Below, piece after piece: positions 21,501 to 36,253 of a stretch of 64,000 nt of DNA. This stretch comes from Trogon surrucura. Taxonomy: Eukaryota > Chordata > Aves > Trogoniformes > Trogonidae. How positions within the stretch are numbered: position 1 is the stretch's first letter; each line of letters starts with the position of its first letter. Where the stretch lies: NCBI GenBank assembly GCA_020746105.1, contig CM036617.1, positions 138,473,845-138,537,844 on the forward strand, given 5' to 3'. The notes under the pieces were generated by a model. It had not been told where the DNA came from. It was given only the letters and a program-made list of their open reading frames with translations, and did no database searches. A program made the translations under genes and the position numbers.

Positions 21501-24500
21501 AACATTGTTTCACATCAGTTATGACACAACATAGTAAATTTTTGGTAGGAAAAAAAAGCAGCCATGGAAGTCATCTGGCAAGTCATTCAATATACTGTTT
21601 GCAAAATACTAACCTTAAAAGACATGCCTAAATTCACCTGCATTTTTTCCAAATATGGAGTTCAGCAACATAAATGCACAGATAACTGCAGTACCTGCAC
21701 AGCTTTGCCTGACCTTCATTTCCACAAACAGAATTAGCTCATCAGAGTGTACTTCATCATTTCCTGTAGGCTGACAGAAACTTTGTAGCTTAAGCTAAGG
21801 TCTATTTTCCACACACGCACACAGAGCAGTGCTCAAATCAACATATTTTTTTCAGTCACATGCATTTCTAATGGCTCAGTGTAGACATAAAGTTGAATAT
21901 TCAGGTTTACTATGATCTGTAGGAAAGACCACATGTAGCCCACATTAAAGCAGGGTATTTTTAATCATACAACTGGCTTTGGTGTTTTTTAGTACCTCAG
22001 TGAAACATGTAGGTACATTTCACAGATGCGTCACTTAGGAAACAGCTGTGTTGTTTCAGTGTTTCGTAGTCAAAAGCTGTATTTTTCCATCTCGGGAAGT
22101 ATGGGGCTGTAATATTAATTAATGAAATACTGATGTGCATTGAATAGAAGCATATCCAAACCCTTAATTTAAGGTGAGATAAGCAAGTCTTCCTGAATCT
22201 GAAGGTTAAAGAGTTACTGGCCTGTACTTCAGGAAAGAACCAGTTCAGAGACCTCATTCGAACCAAATCTGAGCCTGTCTCTAACAGATATGTGTTTCCA
22301 AAGACTAAAGCACCATTAGACACTATAGATACGCACATTAAAAATACTCTGTCTTCTATCATTCTTAGAGATACAGATGATCATGTTTGGCAGAAACCAG
22401 AAAGGCTGATTGGGGCAGGGAAAGCTAGTTGCACTGGTGAACCCAGATGAACCTGTGCACTTTTCAAGTATTAGTCAATTCTTGCCTTTTTTGAGATGAA
22501 AATAAAAATCAAGAAAAAGGAAACTCTGAAGTGATGGTTTTCTTACCACAGAGAAAGTAAGGGAAAGCACAAACAAAAATATGCCTTCCTATACAGTGTC
22601 TCAGAAAGACATTACTGAAGATAGCAGAAAAAACTCCAAGACCTATTCAAACAACTTGGTTTCTCAGTCCACAACACGCTCATATTGTACTTAATTTAAA
22701 ACAACACAGAGGTATCACATTTCCATGCAGAACTCCTTAGGGTTGAACAGATTATGCTCTACTAGACAAAAACATCAGCTTTCTAAGATAGCTACTCGAC
22801 ACATGTACAGTTAAAGAAATACCCTATAACATCAGAAACGTGTTGCTGATATAGTTTTTGTTCAAGTGATCAGCATAAGCTCATACAGAACTGTACTCTA
22901 GGACCCTTGCTAAAGTAGAAATTAAATAACCACCTTGTAACTGTTGGCTTAGTTCAGAGTTGTGAAACGGCTCTGAACAGGAGTTTTAATTATTAGCAAT
23001 TCTTTCAGCAGCCATTATCCCCTCACTGTCATAGCCCTGCTGACAAAAAGTGGGTCAAATCATCATGCAACATTCCTCAATCCTCAAAATACATTCAAGG
23101 GTAGTATAGTGTTTGGGGAAAACACTCTCAACATAAAAGCTGCTAATGAAGACAGCCTTATGACTCAAAAGCAACATTTTCAGCTGTGATCACTGTCAAA
23201 TAAACTTTATATGTCACTTTGGCAGTGTCATTTCATGAAATGATACAGAATTTATACACCTCTGCAGAACGCAATTTATAAACGTAGAAAGAAAACAACA
23301 GGCAAACTTAGCTTCAACTAGCCTCTAGCCTCCCTTCCAGTAAGTTAAATAAGTGATTATTCATTTAGGAACAATAAATTATCTGTTCAAGTGTTTCAAA
23401 ATCAATGCTGTACTGTACAAAAGACCATGTGACAGTATTTTATATTTCACAGTAAATAAGATTAATTCAGATTTTAAAGTAAACTGAATGCAGCTTCTAA
23501 ACAACAGTGAGGAGCATTTATATTGTTTGCTTGTGTTAAGGTGGGCAAGAAAGTTGCTGAGTATTTAGTTTTGTTGACATGGCCACTGAAAAAGAAAGAA
23601 ACTCTTCAATTTTTTTTTTTAAACAGATTTTCAGCTCAGTGAATCCGAGGTAAACTTTAGCCAGGACTCCTCATGTTTCTAGGCAATTTAATTTTCTGGT
23701 CTTGAAATGGCAACTACTGCAACAAGGACAGGAGACCTTTACTTACCACTTAGTAATCTACACAACACGAATTGCTGACCTAGTAGAACAATATGTTTCC
23801 TAAAATACTTAATCTCTTTTTTTCTTTTTTTATTAATTTAACAAACTGGCTCCTCACCATATACTAAACGCATTTAAGCTACACTTAAATCTATTTTAAC
23901 CATAACACAACTGAAAGTCTGAAGCTTCCAGTGTGCAAAAAAGGTGCTGCTTAAACACGCATACGAGATCCAAGGTTAGGCAACATAGGAGATAGAAGTT
24001 CTCTTTGATTTTCAAGGTTTCACTAATCTTAAGGGTTTATAAAAAAACCCAACAGAGTAGCCAGTTTGATGATTTTCAGAGATCTGGATACACATTACTT
24101 GACCGTATATGGTTCTCAAACACACAAATCACTCAAATGTAGAAACACTAAAAGCAATAATGTGAAATGAATGTTTTATTTGGTCATCTAACTTCAGAAA
24201 GGCTAATCTTTTCTACCCTTCTCCCACTTTTCAGGAAAAGGAAAGCTTTTTATGCCATTTTCAGTTAATGCTTGACTGAAGTACAAGTAGGTCAGCCATC
24301 TACCCTACAATCTAAATTGGACTGAAGTGCAAGGAAACTGGGACAAGAGGCCCCACATTAGCTACCAGTTCTTGCACATGCAATTACCCTCGTGTTTTTT
24401 CATTTAATAAGGCTGTGCCATCACTGGCTATGAGGTATTTAAAGAGCAGCCTTCAGACCGCATCTCAGCAACAATTATGAGAGAGAAAGAAGAGATGTAA

Positions 24501-27500
24501 ATAACAAAAGTTCAGTTTAGTGCTTTCAAGATTAGATTCCGAAAAACCCCACGGTTGGAAGTTCAAGTATGCAAGACTACTTTTTAAAATATATACGATC
24601 CAGAGAGGATCAAAGTGTTGAAGAAAGCACATAATACACAACTTCCCTTTTTCATCATACATGCTGCTGAAAAATCTAAGCATTTTAAAAGGTTCCACAA
24701 TGGAAGCAATTAATTCTGGTTTTGAGAGTCATAGGTAGAATTATAAGCCTTTTTTTCTTTATGAACTAAATCTAAATTCACGTCAGTCACCTCCATGCTC
24801 TCAGACTACTGGTATGACTGTCGTAACAGCTGAGAAAAACAGGCACAAATAGCTTCAGAAGAAAGTGATCAAATTTCTAAAGCTATTCAGTTTACTGCAA
24901 ATCATTCTACACATTGTAATCAAACTGAAAAAAAACCCCACGTAATATTGGACTCCAGAAAGTCTGGAGTCATTACATTAAAATGCAACATCCAATTTTA
25001 AATTAAAATGGAATTCAATTGGCATTTTCACGTGATACAAAGTAACATGATTTTTTACAAAGGAATCAGACTAGAAAAGGTTAGTATCATGGAATAAAAT
25101 CATTCTGGAATTAGAATATCAAACTTGCACACACTCAAAAGGAATTGCTTAAACCAGACTTCTAAAGTCTACTTTCTGCATAAACTATATATGGCTTATA
25201 CATATAAAAATACATATGCCTAGCACATAAAAACAGCTAGGAATTGAAAATAATTCTCCCCAGTACTACAGAGTTTTTGTGCCACTAGCCTAAAGCTATG
25301 TTTAACACATTGGGAATTTTCAGTAATCTTATAAAAGGTGCTAAAAGGGTCCACCTCCAACTCAACATTTTACAAACTAGTTAGTGATCCTGTGCTTATG
25401 AATTCAGATTGAATGTCTGAACAGATTACACACCATATTTCCCATGAAGTGCTGAATTTGTCCTCCGGCACTCAAATGCACTGTATTGGAGCTGACAGCT
25501 AGGATGGTGCCACTGTTCTTATTTCCAAGCAGAGGGACAGGGAGGATGATGACTTACAGACAGAACTGCACCATGACACTATAAAGGCAGGGTTCTGTGT
25601 CACTGCTCATACTAATATCTCACCCAGTGTTCCAGAATAGTTCATGGTTACTGGAATGAGTCATCCGTCTACATATGACTACAGTTACAAAGCCATATGG
25701 CTCATCAGATAAGAGACTGAGCAGCAAAGGAATCAAAGAAGAAAAAGATTGAATGGTTCAACAGCTGAAACAGCTGCAAGTTGAAAACTGAAAGCTTCAA
25801 TTATGCAGATATGCCTTAAAGGTGTCACCGAAAATAAGATTTCTATTTGACTGAATACTCCCCCTAAAATAAGAAAACCAAGCCACGTGTTCACTCAATG
25901 AATAATGAACTTCGTATTTAACTATCTTTACCACGTGATAGTGGGAAGAAAAAAGAGACATAGGATTTTAAAATATTGCACAAAAAAACTTAGACAAAGA
26001 CAACACAGAAAGCATCACAAAATAATTATATACAAAGTATTTTTAAGATTTACAAGTAATACAACTAACCTTTTCATAATCACACTCTTTAATGTCACAG
26101 GTCAAGTCAAGAACATTTCAGCTGAGAACACCTGTGAAGCTTAAGAAAAGGGATCTTCCACTTTTGGTTCTGAAGGTTTAAAGCCTTAATGTAATCACCT
26201 GGTATAGCATTAGAAAAAGTAAGTCTGCACCTAGAAAATCTCCTAAAACTTCTTCATTTCTTGGTTCTGCACACCATTTTTCCATTTTCACAGCTTCAAA
26301 ACACAGTGGCTTTACTGGAGGGCCAGGCATTCTCCCTTTAGTTCCTAGCATAAATTGGAGGCAAACTGATCTGCCCCAATAGCAAAGCATACTAAAGCCA
26401 GGAAGCTTTAGACTGACAAAAGCCCAACTAGACCCACAAAGCTAATGTCAGCTCTAGTGATAAGCCGTACACGCAGTAACTACTCAGTCATTTGTTGTAC
26501 TCATTCATTGTAAGCTTTCTTGGTAAGGCCAGAAGTTTCTCTAACCTACCAAGAGAATCCCTCCAGTAAAACAGCTATGATCTCAGTGACATTTGTTTGT
26601 TTTAGCAGAGGCCACTCAGTAGCTGAAGAGTCGTCACAAGAAACCTTCACAGAATCAAGCCAAGCCTCAGACCACTGTTGTTTTAAAGAATCAACATCTG
26701 TCCTTCCTCCTAAAGCTTAAGGGCACGAGACACACAAAAAACCAAAGTGATTTCAGATATACTATTTTTAAAATATACTTTTGAGGGTGCATATTTCACT
26801 AAGGTTATTTCAGTGCGAAGAAGTGTTTCGGACATATGTATGATTCAAAGAAAACAGAAAACTAAAAGCAATTAAAGAGATGGTGAGTCTAGTTGTAAGG
26901 TTTTACTTGCCATTGTTTATTACTAATTATGCCCAACTTTAACACCTTCAAACAAATTGCTTACCTCTTCCCCTTCTAACTCCTACAAAGAATTTGAATA
27001 TTCAGTATGTTTCATAGGAAGAGAAGCAATTTATTACCTAACTTACATTTGCCACACTATCTTGAAAAGCCTGTAGCCATAATTCCAACCTAAAATGTCA
27101 ACTTGTAAACAAAGGTAGCTGACATTTATTGATCCCTTCACAGACTGGAAACACTTTAGTCCTGGAAACGCTTTGCTCCTTCGATTCAGACAATCAATGA
27201 GCTACTTAACTGTGACCCAGCACAGTCTATCAGTTTTCAACAGGAAAGCAATTCCCTTCCCTTCCACTTCCCAGAAAACAAAAGTAAACTCTACTCACAC
27301 TTTTAACACTAGATTTTATGGGAAGTCAATGCAATAATTGATTAGACTGGCAGAAGATGACTGAAAACAAGATCAAGTCCTTGGAATTGATGACTACTCA
27401 GTATGTCAAGTAGGTCTCCAAAGAGTGCTCAATAGCCACACTTGGCTACAGTAATCCAAGCTCATGAGAAATACTTCAGCTGAGAAATCAACTCAGCTGA

Positions 27501-27522
27501 GTGAATTTATAATGATAACAGT
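15561..27522 (-). other. PACSIN2: PACSIN2 intron 1 core, about 12 kb, no gene or mobile element seen
   Basis: Uniformly AT-rich DNA with short homopolymer runs. No open frame exceeds 121 codons, and none has a recognisable motif. Inverted repeats at 23228-23243 and 24951-24971 are noted separately. The lack of recognisable transposon remains over 12 kb is typical of avian introns, and does not exclude regulatory elements that cannot be read from one sequence. Confidence 0.6.
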
Positions 27523-27660
27523 ATCACAGAACAGCCAAGATTGGAAAGGACCTCAGAAGATCATCCAGTCTCTTCATGGAGCAGGGGGCCTAGGTGAGAT
27601 TATCCAGCAGCCTGTTCAGTCACAGCTTGAAAGCCTCCCGCGATGGGGACTCTACAATTG
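27523..27660 (-). mobile_element. CR1 LINE fragment (3' end)
   Basis: ATCACAGAACAGCCAAGATT, GGAAAGGACCTCAGAAGATC, CAGCTTGAAAGCCTCCCGCG and GGGGACTCTACAA match a reverse-complemented CR1 3' end. Divergence is moderate to high. Confidence 0.85.
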
Positions 27661-30600
27661 GTATCTACTATCAGTTCACAAGACATCTTCAATCATTCAA
27701 CTTCCAGAAGACAAGAACTAGATCGCAATCACAAGAACATCATGTTCACAGCCAGTTACATCTGCTCATTTACCTCCTGCACACACACAATTGCAGTCCA
27801 TTTTTTTTTCTCTTCTTGTGCTAAAGGAGAAGGCTACAGAGTTGAATCTTGCAGCCAAAACTATTACCTAATCCTTTCACTATGAATTTTAATACCCGAA
27901 GAAAAATTTCATGGTAACAAAACATTTTTCTGATACTAAATAGAAAATTTAAGCTATAACTAATTCATGTAATGAGACAGGTTTTCCATTGGAGCCCGTT
28001 TTGCATAACAAATTGAAAATACACAAGTAACTAACAGCTTGAAAGAACATTCATTTGGTACACACATACTCAACAAAACAATCTTTGTCCCAGGCTTGTT
28101 ACATCCTGGTGTAACTATCTGTTTCTTATCATATGAATAAACCTTTATTGTTTGTTCTCTTTATTTATTACCCCTCTCAGTATTTGCATTGTTATCTTAT
28201 ATTACCCTCATACAATTATTAAATATTCAGTTATAAGATTTTGTGCTTAATGCTGCTCTGAGAGCATAGGCAATCCAATACTGCAATTCACAAGAACGTG
28301 AAGAGAATCAATAACAATCAATGCCCAACTACATCCCAAAAAAAGATATAGCTCAAAACCCAAAATATTTCAGCCTTGTGTTTTTATCACTGGCACCAAA
28401 ATTCCTTTCAGAGGAAAGCAACTATTCTTTCAGAAATGTTTATGTCTTTATCCTTATCAAACTTAAGAAGTCTAACAATACCAAAACAGTCCAAATCTAC
28501 ACAACATTTTGTTAGAACATAGCATCCACCTGTAGTTAAGCTTTGAGAGTTTTCTGTAAAAAGAAGCTACAGTAGTTGACACACAAGTTTTCCATCAGAG
28601 CCTCAGAATGAAGACTAAACAACACTGCCTGGTACTGACTGGAGCAACTTAGAATTGCAATATAAGAACCATGATGGGATACTAGAAGAGCCCAAAGGTT
28701 TGGTGTTGTTTTGTAATTCTCCTTGGTTGCTTATATGAGAATATATAAACTATATCCCTACAGTATTAATCAGATAAAGAAGTTACTAAAGATAGACTTT
28801 TCAACCTAAAAATAGTGCTGCATCAAAGAAAGCCATTTGAACGTGTTTAGTGCTGACTCACAGCTTTGACTAAGTTCTAGCAAAACTAGCACTGAGATTT
28901 AGATTTACTAATTCCACATGGTCCCAACTGAGAGACATAAATCAAAATTCAACACCTCCTTCCATTTCCTAGTGTCTGGGAAAGGCAAAAGTCAATAAGA
29001 AGCTAGCACCAACATAAGTATGATAGGTTGAAAGAAGGGAAAAAAAAAAAAAAAAGTCATACCAATATCCCTGATGCAAAGTAACGAGAATACAATACTC
29101 TAGAAATGGGGGTTTTTTTAGCTGTGTGAAAAACTCCTGGTTCAAGGTCCAAGATATGCAAGTACAAATCCTGCACTTTTGCCTATTAGATAAAGGTACT
29201 GAAAGCTAACGCAAAATCTGAAAATCTCTAAACTCATCTTTTACAGTTCTCTAGTTAAGGCATTTCAACATTAATATTCCAAGAATTTATTCAACAATTT
29301 CAGGATCTGAATACAAGTAACCATCTGAACTCATTCAGCTAAACACAAACAACCAGTAATTCTATATCAAGTTTTAATTTCTAGATAAAAATCAGAAGAA
29401 ATCCAGTAAGAAATTGTTAAGAGGATTTTTCAAGTAGGTAACTTCTTGCTTGCTTCAATATTTAAGTTTCAGTAGGCTAGCTTAAGACAAAACTAAATTG
29501 TTCCATTTTAATTTTACACATTTGGCATACGCATGCCAAATGCCTACTTGTACTCATCTTTCACCCAAGGTGATGATTTTTTTTTCCCTCTCTTAAAACA
29601 GAAAAACGTTCATAAAGAAAGTTATCCAACTGGCAAACAAGATTTAAAAATGTCTTTTTAAGCCTATGGAGTCAAATTTCCAGCATCACTTTCAGTATTC
29701 ACAGCTACTTTAAAGCAGTTAAGCACTTGAAGTTGGGCGGTGGTGAAATACACGAAAGACATGACTCGCATTCCTTCCACTTTTAGAGCAGATACTATGG
29801 CCAGATTGAGATTTTTCACAGTACTCTAAATTTAAACATGCACGCTGACTCTGATGTAAATGCCTAGGTGCAATATGCTATTCTTTGCACTTTCCATAAA
29901 TTCTCATGAGCCAACACAGCTGCATAACTAGATAAAATTTAATTTGTTCTGGAAGACAGAACCATGCTCTTAAGAACAATGCAGAGATTTCTGAAGGACC
30001 ATAATTATTTTAAAATAAATTCAGACACACACATCCTCTTAATTATTATATAAATCAACAGGACAGGCAGCAACTTACCCTCCAACAGGTGTAAGGTAGT
30101 GTTCCCTGTTCAGAATTTTTTGACTATTGGTAAGTAATGGATACAGCCTTAACATTACTTATACTTGGGGCAGGAAGTCAATGACAACCTTATCCACACA
30201 CACCCAAACCACCAGTAGCCCCACAACAATTGTCTAATACTAAAAATATAAAAACAAACAAACCTGAAACTGGGAGAGCCATCACAACTGACATAACAAT
30301 TTAACAACAGCTCTAAGTTTTATATTGCCTATTTCTCCCCATTTGCAGAGCCAAACACTGGCCAAGTCAATTGCTACTGCATTATAAAGAGTGTTTCAGA
30401 AGATTAACAGCTTTTTTATTCCCGAAATGAGATTACATAACATTGTTCATAACATTGTTCTCTAACTGTTCATTGCAATAAAAATGGAAAGATTCACAAT
30501 ACATTTTTCACTGATAAATTCAAAACACATTAAGAGAACCACATTTAAAAAATCTTCAGCTTTAAAGAGCCAATTTCTACAACAGCTTTTCACTGTATTT

Positions 30601-33600
30601 CTCCTGCTTAATAAAGTATATTCCAGTGAGTACGCAAGCCAAATTAGATACTGTACACATCCCTGAAAATCAAAAGTCTCACAGAAACTTTATAAACTTC
30701 ATGGCTGAACTACTAACATCATTCACAACTCAGACAAATAATAATAAAAGATATGATACTGGAACAGCATTATTAATTCAAAAAATGTAGTATTTAAACC
30801 ATGCACATGAAATGTGAAGTGAGCACTGCAAAAACAAGAATACATAAGATGTGCACAATTAAAATACCTTTAGATGTACTCAAAAGCGTAAAAACATGTT
30901 CAACTCTTTCCATATTTTCTTGTTATGCAGTACAATCTCTGGGAAATAGCATAAAAGCTATTAAAGTTATTACTGTAAAACCAGTCGTTTCGCTCAACAA
31001 TACATTGGTAGGCATTACATGCTACATTGAGCAGTCTGTCATGAATTACGCCACAAAGCATTGCTGCAATACCTAATAACATGTAGAAGCAAATGCGCTT
31101 CCTATCTAGCCTCTTTTGCAAGAAAGGGGAGGAGGGAAACGAGCAGAAATACTGAAGATCTCAAATTGCAGGGCTAATAAAAAAACATTAACTGGATCTC
31201 TGGAGAAAATTACGTCTACATCATAATTTATCACAATGATCCAAGTCTAAGGCAAAAAAGCTATAAGTTGTCTTGCATAATGTAAAACAAATCCAGAATT
31301 AATGTATGACATTTGTTTTACCTATTTGCACGTATCAGTTATTGAACTGCTTGTTACTGACTTGCCAATGATCAGAATGCCACAGCACAGATTTTTCTCC
31401 TGATACCCACAGAACTCACAGGATCTACATTCCACCAGAAACTATGCAACAGCCTGATCTAAACCAAGTGCTAAAAATACAGTAATTAGATACAGACTAG
31501 ACCCACACGTTGTTTGATACAGGGATACTATAAGCCAAAGCAGAAGCAGCTGCTTAGATGCTACCTCAGACAAAGGATTTCTTAGCCAAATTAATTTTAA
31601 GATCAAATCTCATTTCAAATCGATTTTAAGGTTCACATGCAGCACCTGTTAAAAAAAATGCAAAACACAAAAAAACCCAGGAGGAACAGTGCTTTTCTAA
31701 GAATAGCCAAGAAAGTAGACTGGGCAATATCAAAGAAAAGTAACAGAAGGATCCAAATAATTTCATGCAATTATTTTTGTGGAAGAAGAAAAGAGAAAAA
31801 GAAAACAACAAAAAAAAACCCATCCAAAACCAAAGAGGTTACAGTAAGTAAGGGAAGCAGTTTTTCCAATTTAGGAAATAACAGAGATGGCATCTTTTTT
31901 TGTGTATATCTAGATTTTTCCCTGTAGGAAAAAAAACAACAAACCAAACAAACAAAACCACCAAACAAACCCCACAATATCCTAAAAAGATCATGTGATC
32001 ACAAGATTGACGATTGACTTGAGTTTGGAAATTAAATATTGATTTGGAAATCAAAGCTAGTTCTTCAAAATCTGGCTTTACAATAAATTGCTAACAGATT
32101 AATTTAAATCATTTGCCAGGAGTTTAAAAAAATTTTTTTAACATTCACTTTTTTTATAAATACAGTTTTTCATTGCATAAGAACATATATGCATTAGAAA
32201 TATTTAAATTATTCATGGGTATTCTAAAAGTCACAAGGCAAAGCTTTTTTCTACTTGGAACTTGTTCAACATTGAAAAGTATTTTGATTCTGTCCTTTGG
32301 TCCTTCCACATTAAAATATTTTAAGCAAAAATTCAAGAAAAAACATCAACAAACTTATCTTTAAATTTATGAATTCAAGATCATTTGATACTTAATACCT
32401 ATTCAGCCACATTTAAAATTAGTAACAGTCAAGAAATGTAAGTTTAAGTGCATCTTCAATTCCTTTAACTATAAATAATTTAAAGGTACAGTCTCCAGAC
32501 AGTAAGTGTTAAATCTCTCAGTTGTATTTCAGTAGCTTATATAGCACAGCTTCAGCTGCTAGGATGAAGAACAGTTGCATTGATACACAATCCATTTTCA
32601 ATACATCCTTACCTCCTTTGGCATATGTGGGACTATAAAAGCACTTATACAAAGGCTTGTTTACATCCTACATTCACTTTGCGGCTCAGTTTTAGAGAAA
32701 TTATTCACTGCACTACTCATCTCAATACCTGGCCTGATCACTTCATTATGGCATAAATTTGTTCCCTCGACAAAGATTGGTCTTCTCCCACATTCCCAGT
32801 GACTCCTCCTGACCCATACCTATGAGTCAGCTCTGTTCAGGAAGGCAGATACTAGGTTTTATCCAGCTGAAAATTACTCTGCCAAAAATAAAAAGCTTCT
32901 TGCTGGGCCAGAGAATCACTGGTCACAGCACAGACACATAAGAGCCAACAGAGCACACAGCAAGAACAAATAGCTGGGCACTAGGGAAAGAACCTGATTT
33001 CCCATTTTAGTAGCAGCGCAGACTGTCGCTGATTTTGAAGTTACTCACCTTATCACTGTGAGTAGAAATGGCCACAAGCTTCTAAACCAGTTTGACGAGT
33101 TACAAGATGTTATGCCAGCAAGAGGAATAAACAAGTACACATACAACAGAAAACCTACTCTCAGAAAGTCTGAGACTGGAAGACAGGCAAAAAGATATTT
33201 TTAATTGTTTGTGCATGATTGGCACACAGGTAAGAGATTAGAATTCTGCATTTGGAAACATAAATCAAGCCCATTTAATACCACTGAAACCTTCGCTGTA
33301 CAAGTCACATGACTGAACGGTTTGTAGTGGTTATAACGTAGGTAGAGAAGATTAAGTGGTCAAGAAAGGAGTGGTGACCCTTCTGCAATAATGTTCACTA
33401 TTCCTTTGAATTATTAACAAATTTAAAGAACACCAACACTCCACAGACATTTCTGGAATATTTTTCAACAGCTCATACACCACATGGGCACTAGCCGGTA
33501 TCTATCAGAGGCCACTAAAGCAAACTAAACAACACAGAGCAATCCGCTCCTTCTAGAGCGGGCTGCTGTGTGAAGGAGAATGCCGTGTTAGCATGCGGCC

Positions 33601-35202
33601 CTTTAGTCCCACTGACATGCATTCCATGTTATACTTTCCCAACTCTAAAATTGACATAGATTTAACATCCTTTATAGCTGACAATGCCCTAACTCAAAGG
33701 GCAGAATGCATCCAACATGAAGGAACTCTGTGTACCATGCCTCAAAAGAGAATAAATGACAGAACTAAAAGAATTAACTACCTGCATACCAGTCCCGAGC
33801 TGACTTGGGCCGTTTCCAGCTTCAACTGAGAAGAATTTGATTTGGAAACCCGATAAAATAATATTACTTTATCACACAAGAATCACTGGGAATCACACAA
33901 GATTTTTTAATAGCTGTTCCCAAAGCCACTTTAGAAGAAGAAAAATTTGCTGCAGAAACAGCTATACATGAAGGGGAAAAGAGGGGAAGTCCACAATGAT
34001 TAGTGTAACAAAAGCCAGGAATGATGAAAGACAGGGGAAAGAACAAAGAAATAGTTGTAGTGGTAGACCTCAAATATACTTAGAGCCCCTTTATTGTATA
34101 ACAACCTTAGCAACAATGCTATCATTCATAAGTTATCAACCTTTTAATGTAGTAACAGAAGAATAAGATCTACAAACAGTGACAATATCTGTGTGATATG
34201 ATTATTAACCCTCAAATCAGAAATTGAAAGGGCTTAGGAGTTCAAATCAGCATGTCCAAATTAGCTTTTGTACAAGAATTTTAAAATATCATTGTGAAGG
34301 CGGCAAGTCATGAACTTATAAGTCCCAGAAGACTAGAGAAATTCTGGTGTCACATAACCATTTTACAAGGGACATGGTTAGTTTACTAAAGACAGGTCAA
34401 TCAAAATGGAACAAGTAATACTCCACTTGAGTATAACAAGTTGATAATTGTTATTACATATGTAAAAAGAAAAATCAATACAACCAAGTTCTTAACAGCA
34501 TCCTCTTTTTATGAGTCACCATCCTGAGTGATTATGACTATGCTTAATGACATGAAATTTCCACACAGCATTCAATTTGCTATCACAAGGTATTTGGATT
34601 AAGATACAAAACGATACAAGCTCACTCTGATATTACATTTATTTTAAGCTCTCAGAATACAGTCAAGAATTATTTCAAAGCAGGAAGTGTCCACTGAGCT
34701 ACTACTAAACTTACCATTGTTATCGGCAGCCTTAAGAAAAGATCAGGAATCATGACTGATCTACTGCACAGTCCATTTAAGAAAAAGTCTGGGGAAACAG
34801 TAAACAGAAAATCCAGCACCAGTAAGCCTATTTGGAATGTTTGCCGAAAGGAGCACAAGCTAAATACACTAATTCGGAATTCATATTGGGTTGTACCAAG
34901 ACAAAATTTAATCTTCCTATCTCATAAAGGGAGCCTAATCTTAAAAGCATCAAGTATTAAGAATTCTGAATTAGAGAGGAGCACTCAGTTGAATGTGCTC
35001 AACGAGCTGTTGGATATTAAAAAAAAAAAAAACCAAAAACAAAAAACCGCTGAGAGACAGCCAGCTAGGAAAGATACATGATCTGACTATACACCAGAGA
35101 GTATTCCATTTGAGACAGCAGGACTAATTAGCCAACTGGGCAACTAACATGGTTCTAGTGCTCTACATCCTTTCTAAACGGAAAGTTTTCTTTGTGGCAG
35201 TA
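27661..35202 (-). other. PACSIN2: PACSIN2 intron 1 segment, about 7.5 kb, no gene seen
   Basis: AT-rich intron. Simple-sequence items are an A17 run at 29040-29056, an A-rich tract at about 31790-31825, a CAAA/ACAAAC-rich tract at 31927-31970 and an A13 run near 35020. A perfect inverted repeat at 29519-29542 is noted separately. No credible exon. Confidence 0.55.
31927..31970. repeat. A-rich (CAAA)n-like low-complexity tract
   Basis: Repeating AAACAAAC-type units, including ACAACAAACCAAACAAACAA. It may be the remnant of an oligo-A tail, but no retroposon body adjoins it. Confidence 0.75.
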
Positions 35203-35753
35203 TGTGCTGGTTTCAGCTGAGGTAATTTTCTTCACAGTAGCTAGTATGGGACTGTGTTTTGGATTTGTGCTGGAAACTGCTGATAACCTGGGTACGTTTT
35301 CATGATTGCTGAGCAATGCTTACACAGAGTCATGGCTTTTTCTGCTTCTCATCCCACCCCACCAGCGAGTAGGCTGGGGGTGCACAAGAATGTGTAAGTG
35401 CACACAGCCGGGACAGCTGACCAAGGGGACATTACGTGCCATATGACACCATGCTCAGTGTATAGAGCTGGAAGAAGGAGGAAGCGGTTGATGTTCAGAG
35501 CAATGGAATCGGCTTTCCAAGTAAACATTACACCTGGTGGAGCCCTGCTTTGCTGGAGATGGCTGAACACCTGCCTGTCAGCAGGAAGTGGTGAATAAAT
35601 TCCTTGTTTCACTTTGCTTGCCTGTACAACCTCTGCTTTACTTAATAAACTATCTTTTTCTCAACCCACAGGTTTTCTCACTTCTACTCTTCCAATTCTC
35701 TCTAACATTCCACTGCAGGGGAGTGAGAGATCAGCTGGGGTTAAACCACAACA
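35203..35753 (+). repeat. Solo LTR, avian ERV family, about 551 bp
   Basis: It begins TGTGCTGGTTTCAGCTGAGG and ends GGGGTTAAACCACAACA, giving TG...CA ends. It holds a TATA-like TATAGAG at about 35460 and AATAAA near 35644, so the LTR is on the plus strand, antisense to PACSIN2. The start and end match a common avian LTR type I recall from bird genomes, possibly ERVL-related. No internal retroviral DNA adjoins either side, so it is a solo LTR left by recombination between two LTRs. A clean target-site duplication is not visible. Confidence 0.8.
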
Positions 35754-36253
35754 CTAGAGCAAGTTCACAGAAGTCCTATGGGTTGTCTTTTTGAGATAAA
35801 CCCAGATTATTACAAATGGTTCCTTCCTGGATTAAAAATCTATTAATCATTCCTTTGCATTTTTACTGTGTACTATTAGCAACTGGATAACGAAACTACT
35901 TAACATTTTAAGAGCAGCAGCAATCAAAATCTGTTTATACAAAAGATCATCTCTTCAGATGTCTACAGAATGTCAATGCATGACCCACAGATGAAAAAGT
36001 GCCTATTCATTGAAGTCATATCCAAAACATGCTCCTGAGGATATATCCAAAATTGCAAATAAGAAGGAAGAAGCAGAAGAATAAGTTAATTCTAAATTTG
36101 CAAATAAGTTTACCTGTCCTGCAGACAACATGAGTAGTGTACATCTCATTACAACATCTTTAAAAAAAGATAAATCTGCATCAAATCATTGCATGTATTA
36201 AACCAAAAGGCATAACTTCTGGTACAATACAACTGCCATCAGATTCATTGTTT
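35754..36253 (-). other. PACSIN2: PACSIN2 intron 1 spacer between two solo LTRs
   Basis: About 500 bp of ordinary AT-rich intron. It is not retroviral, which shows the two LTRs are separate insertions. Confidence 0.65.
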
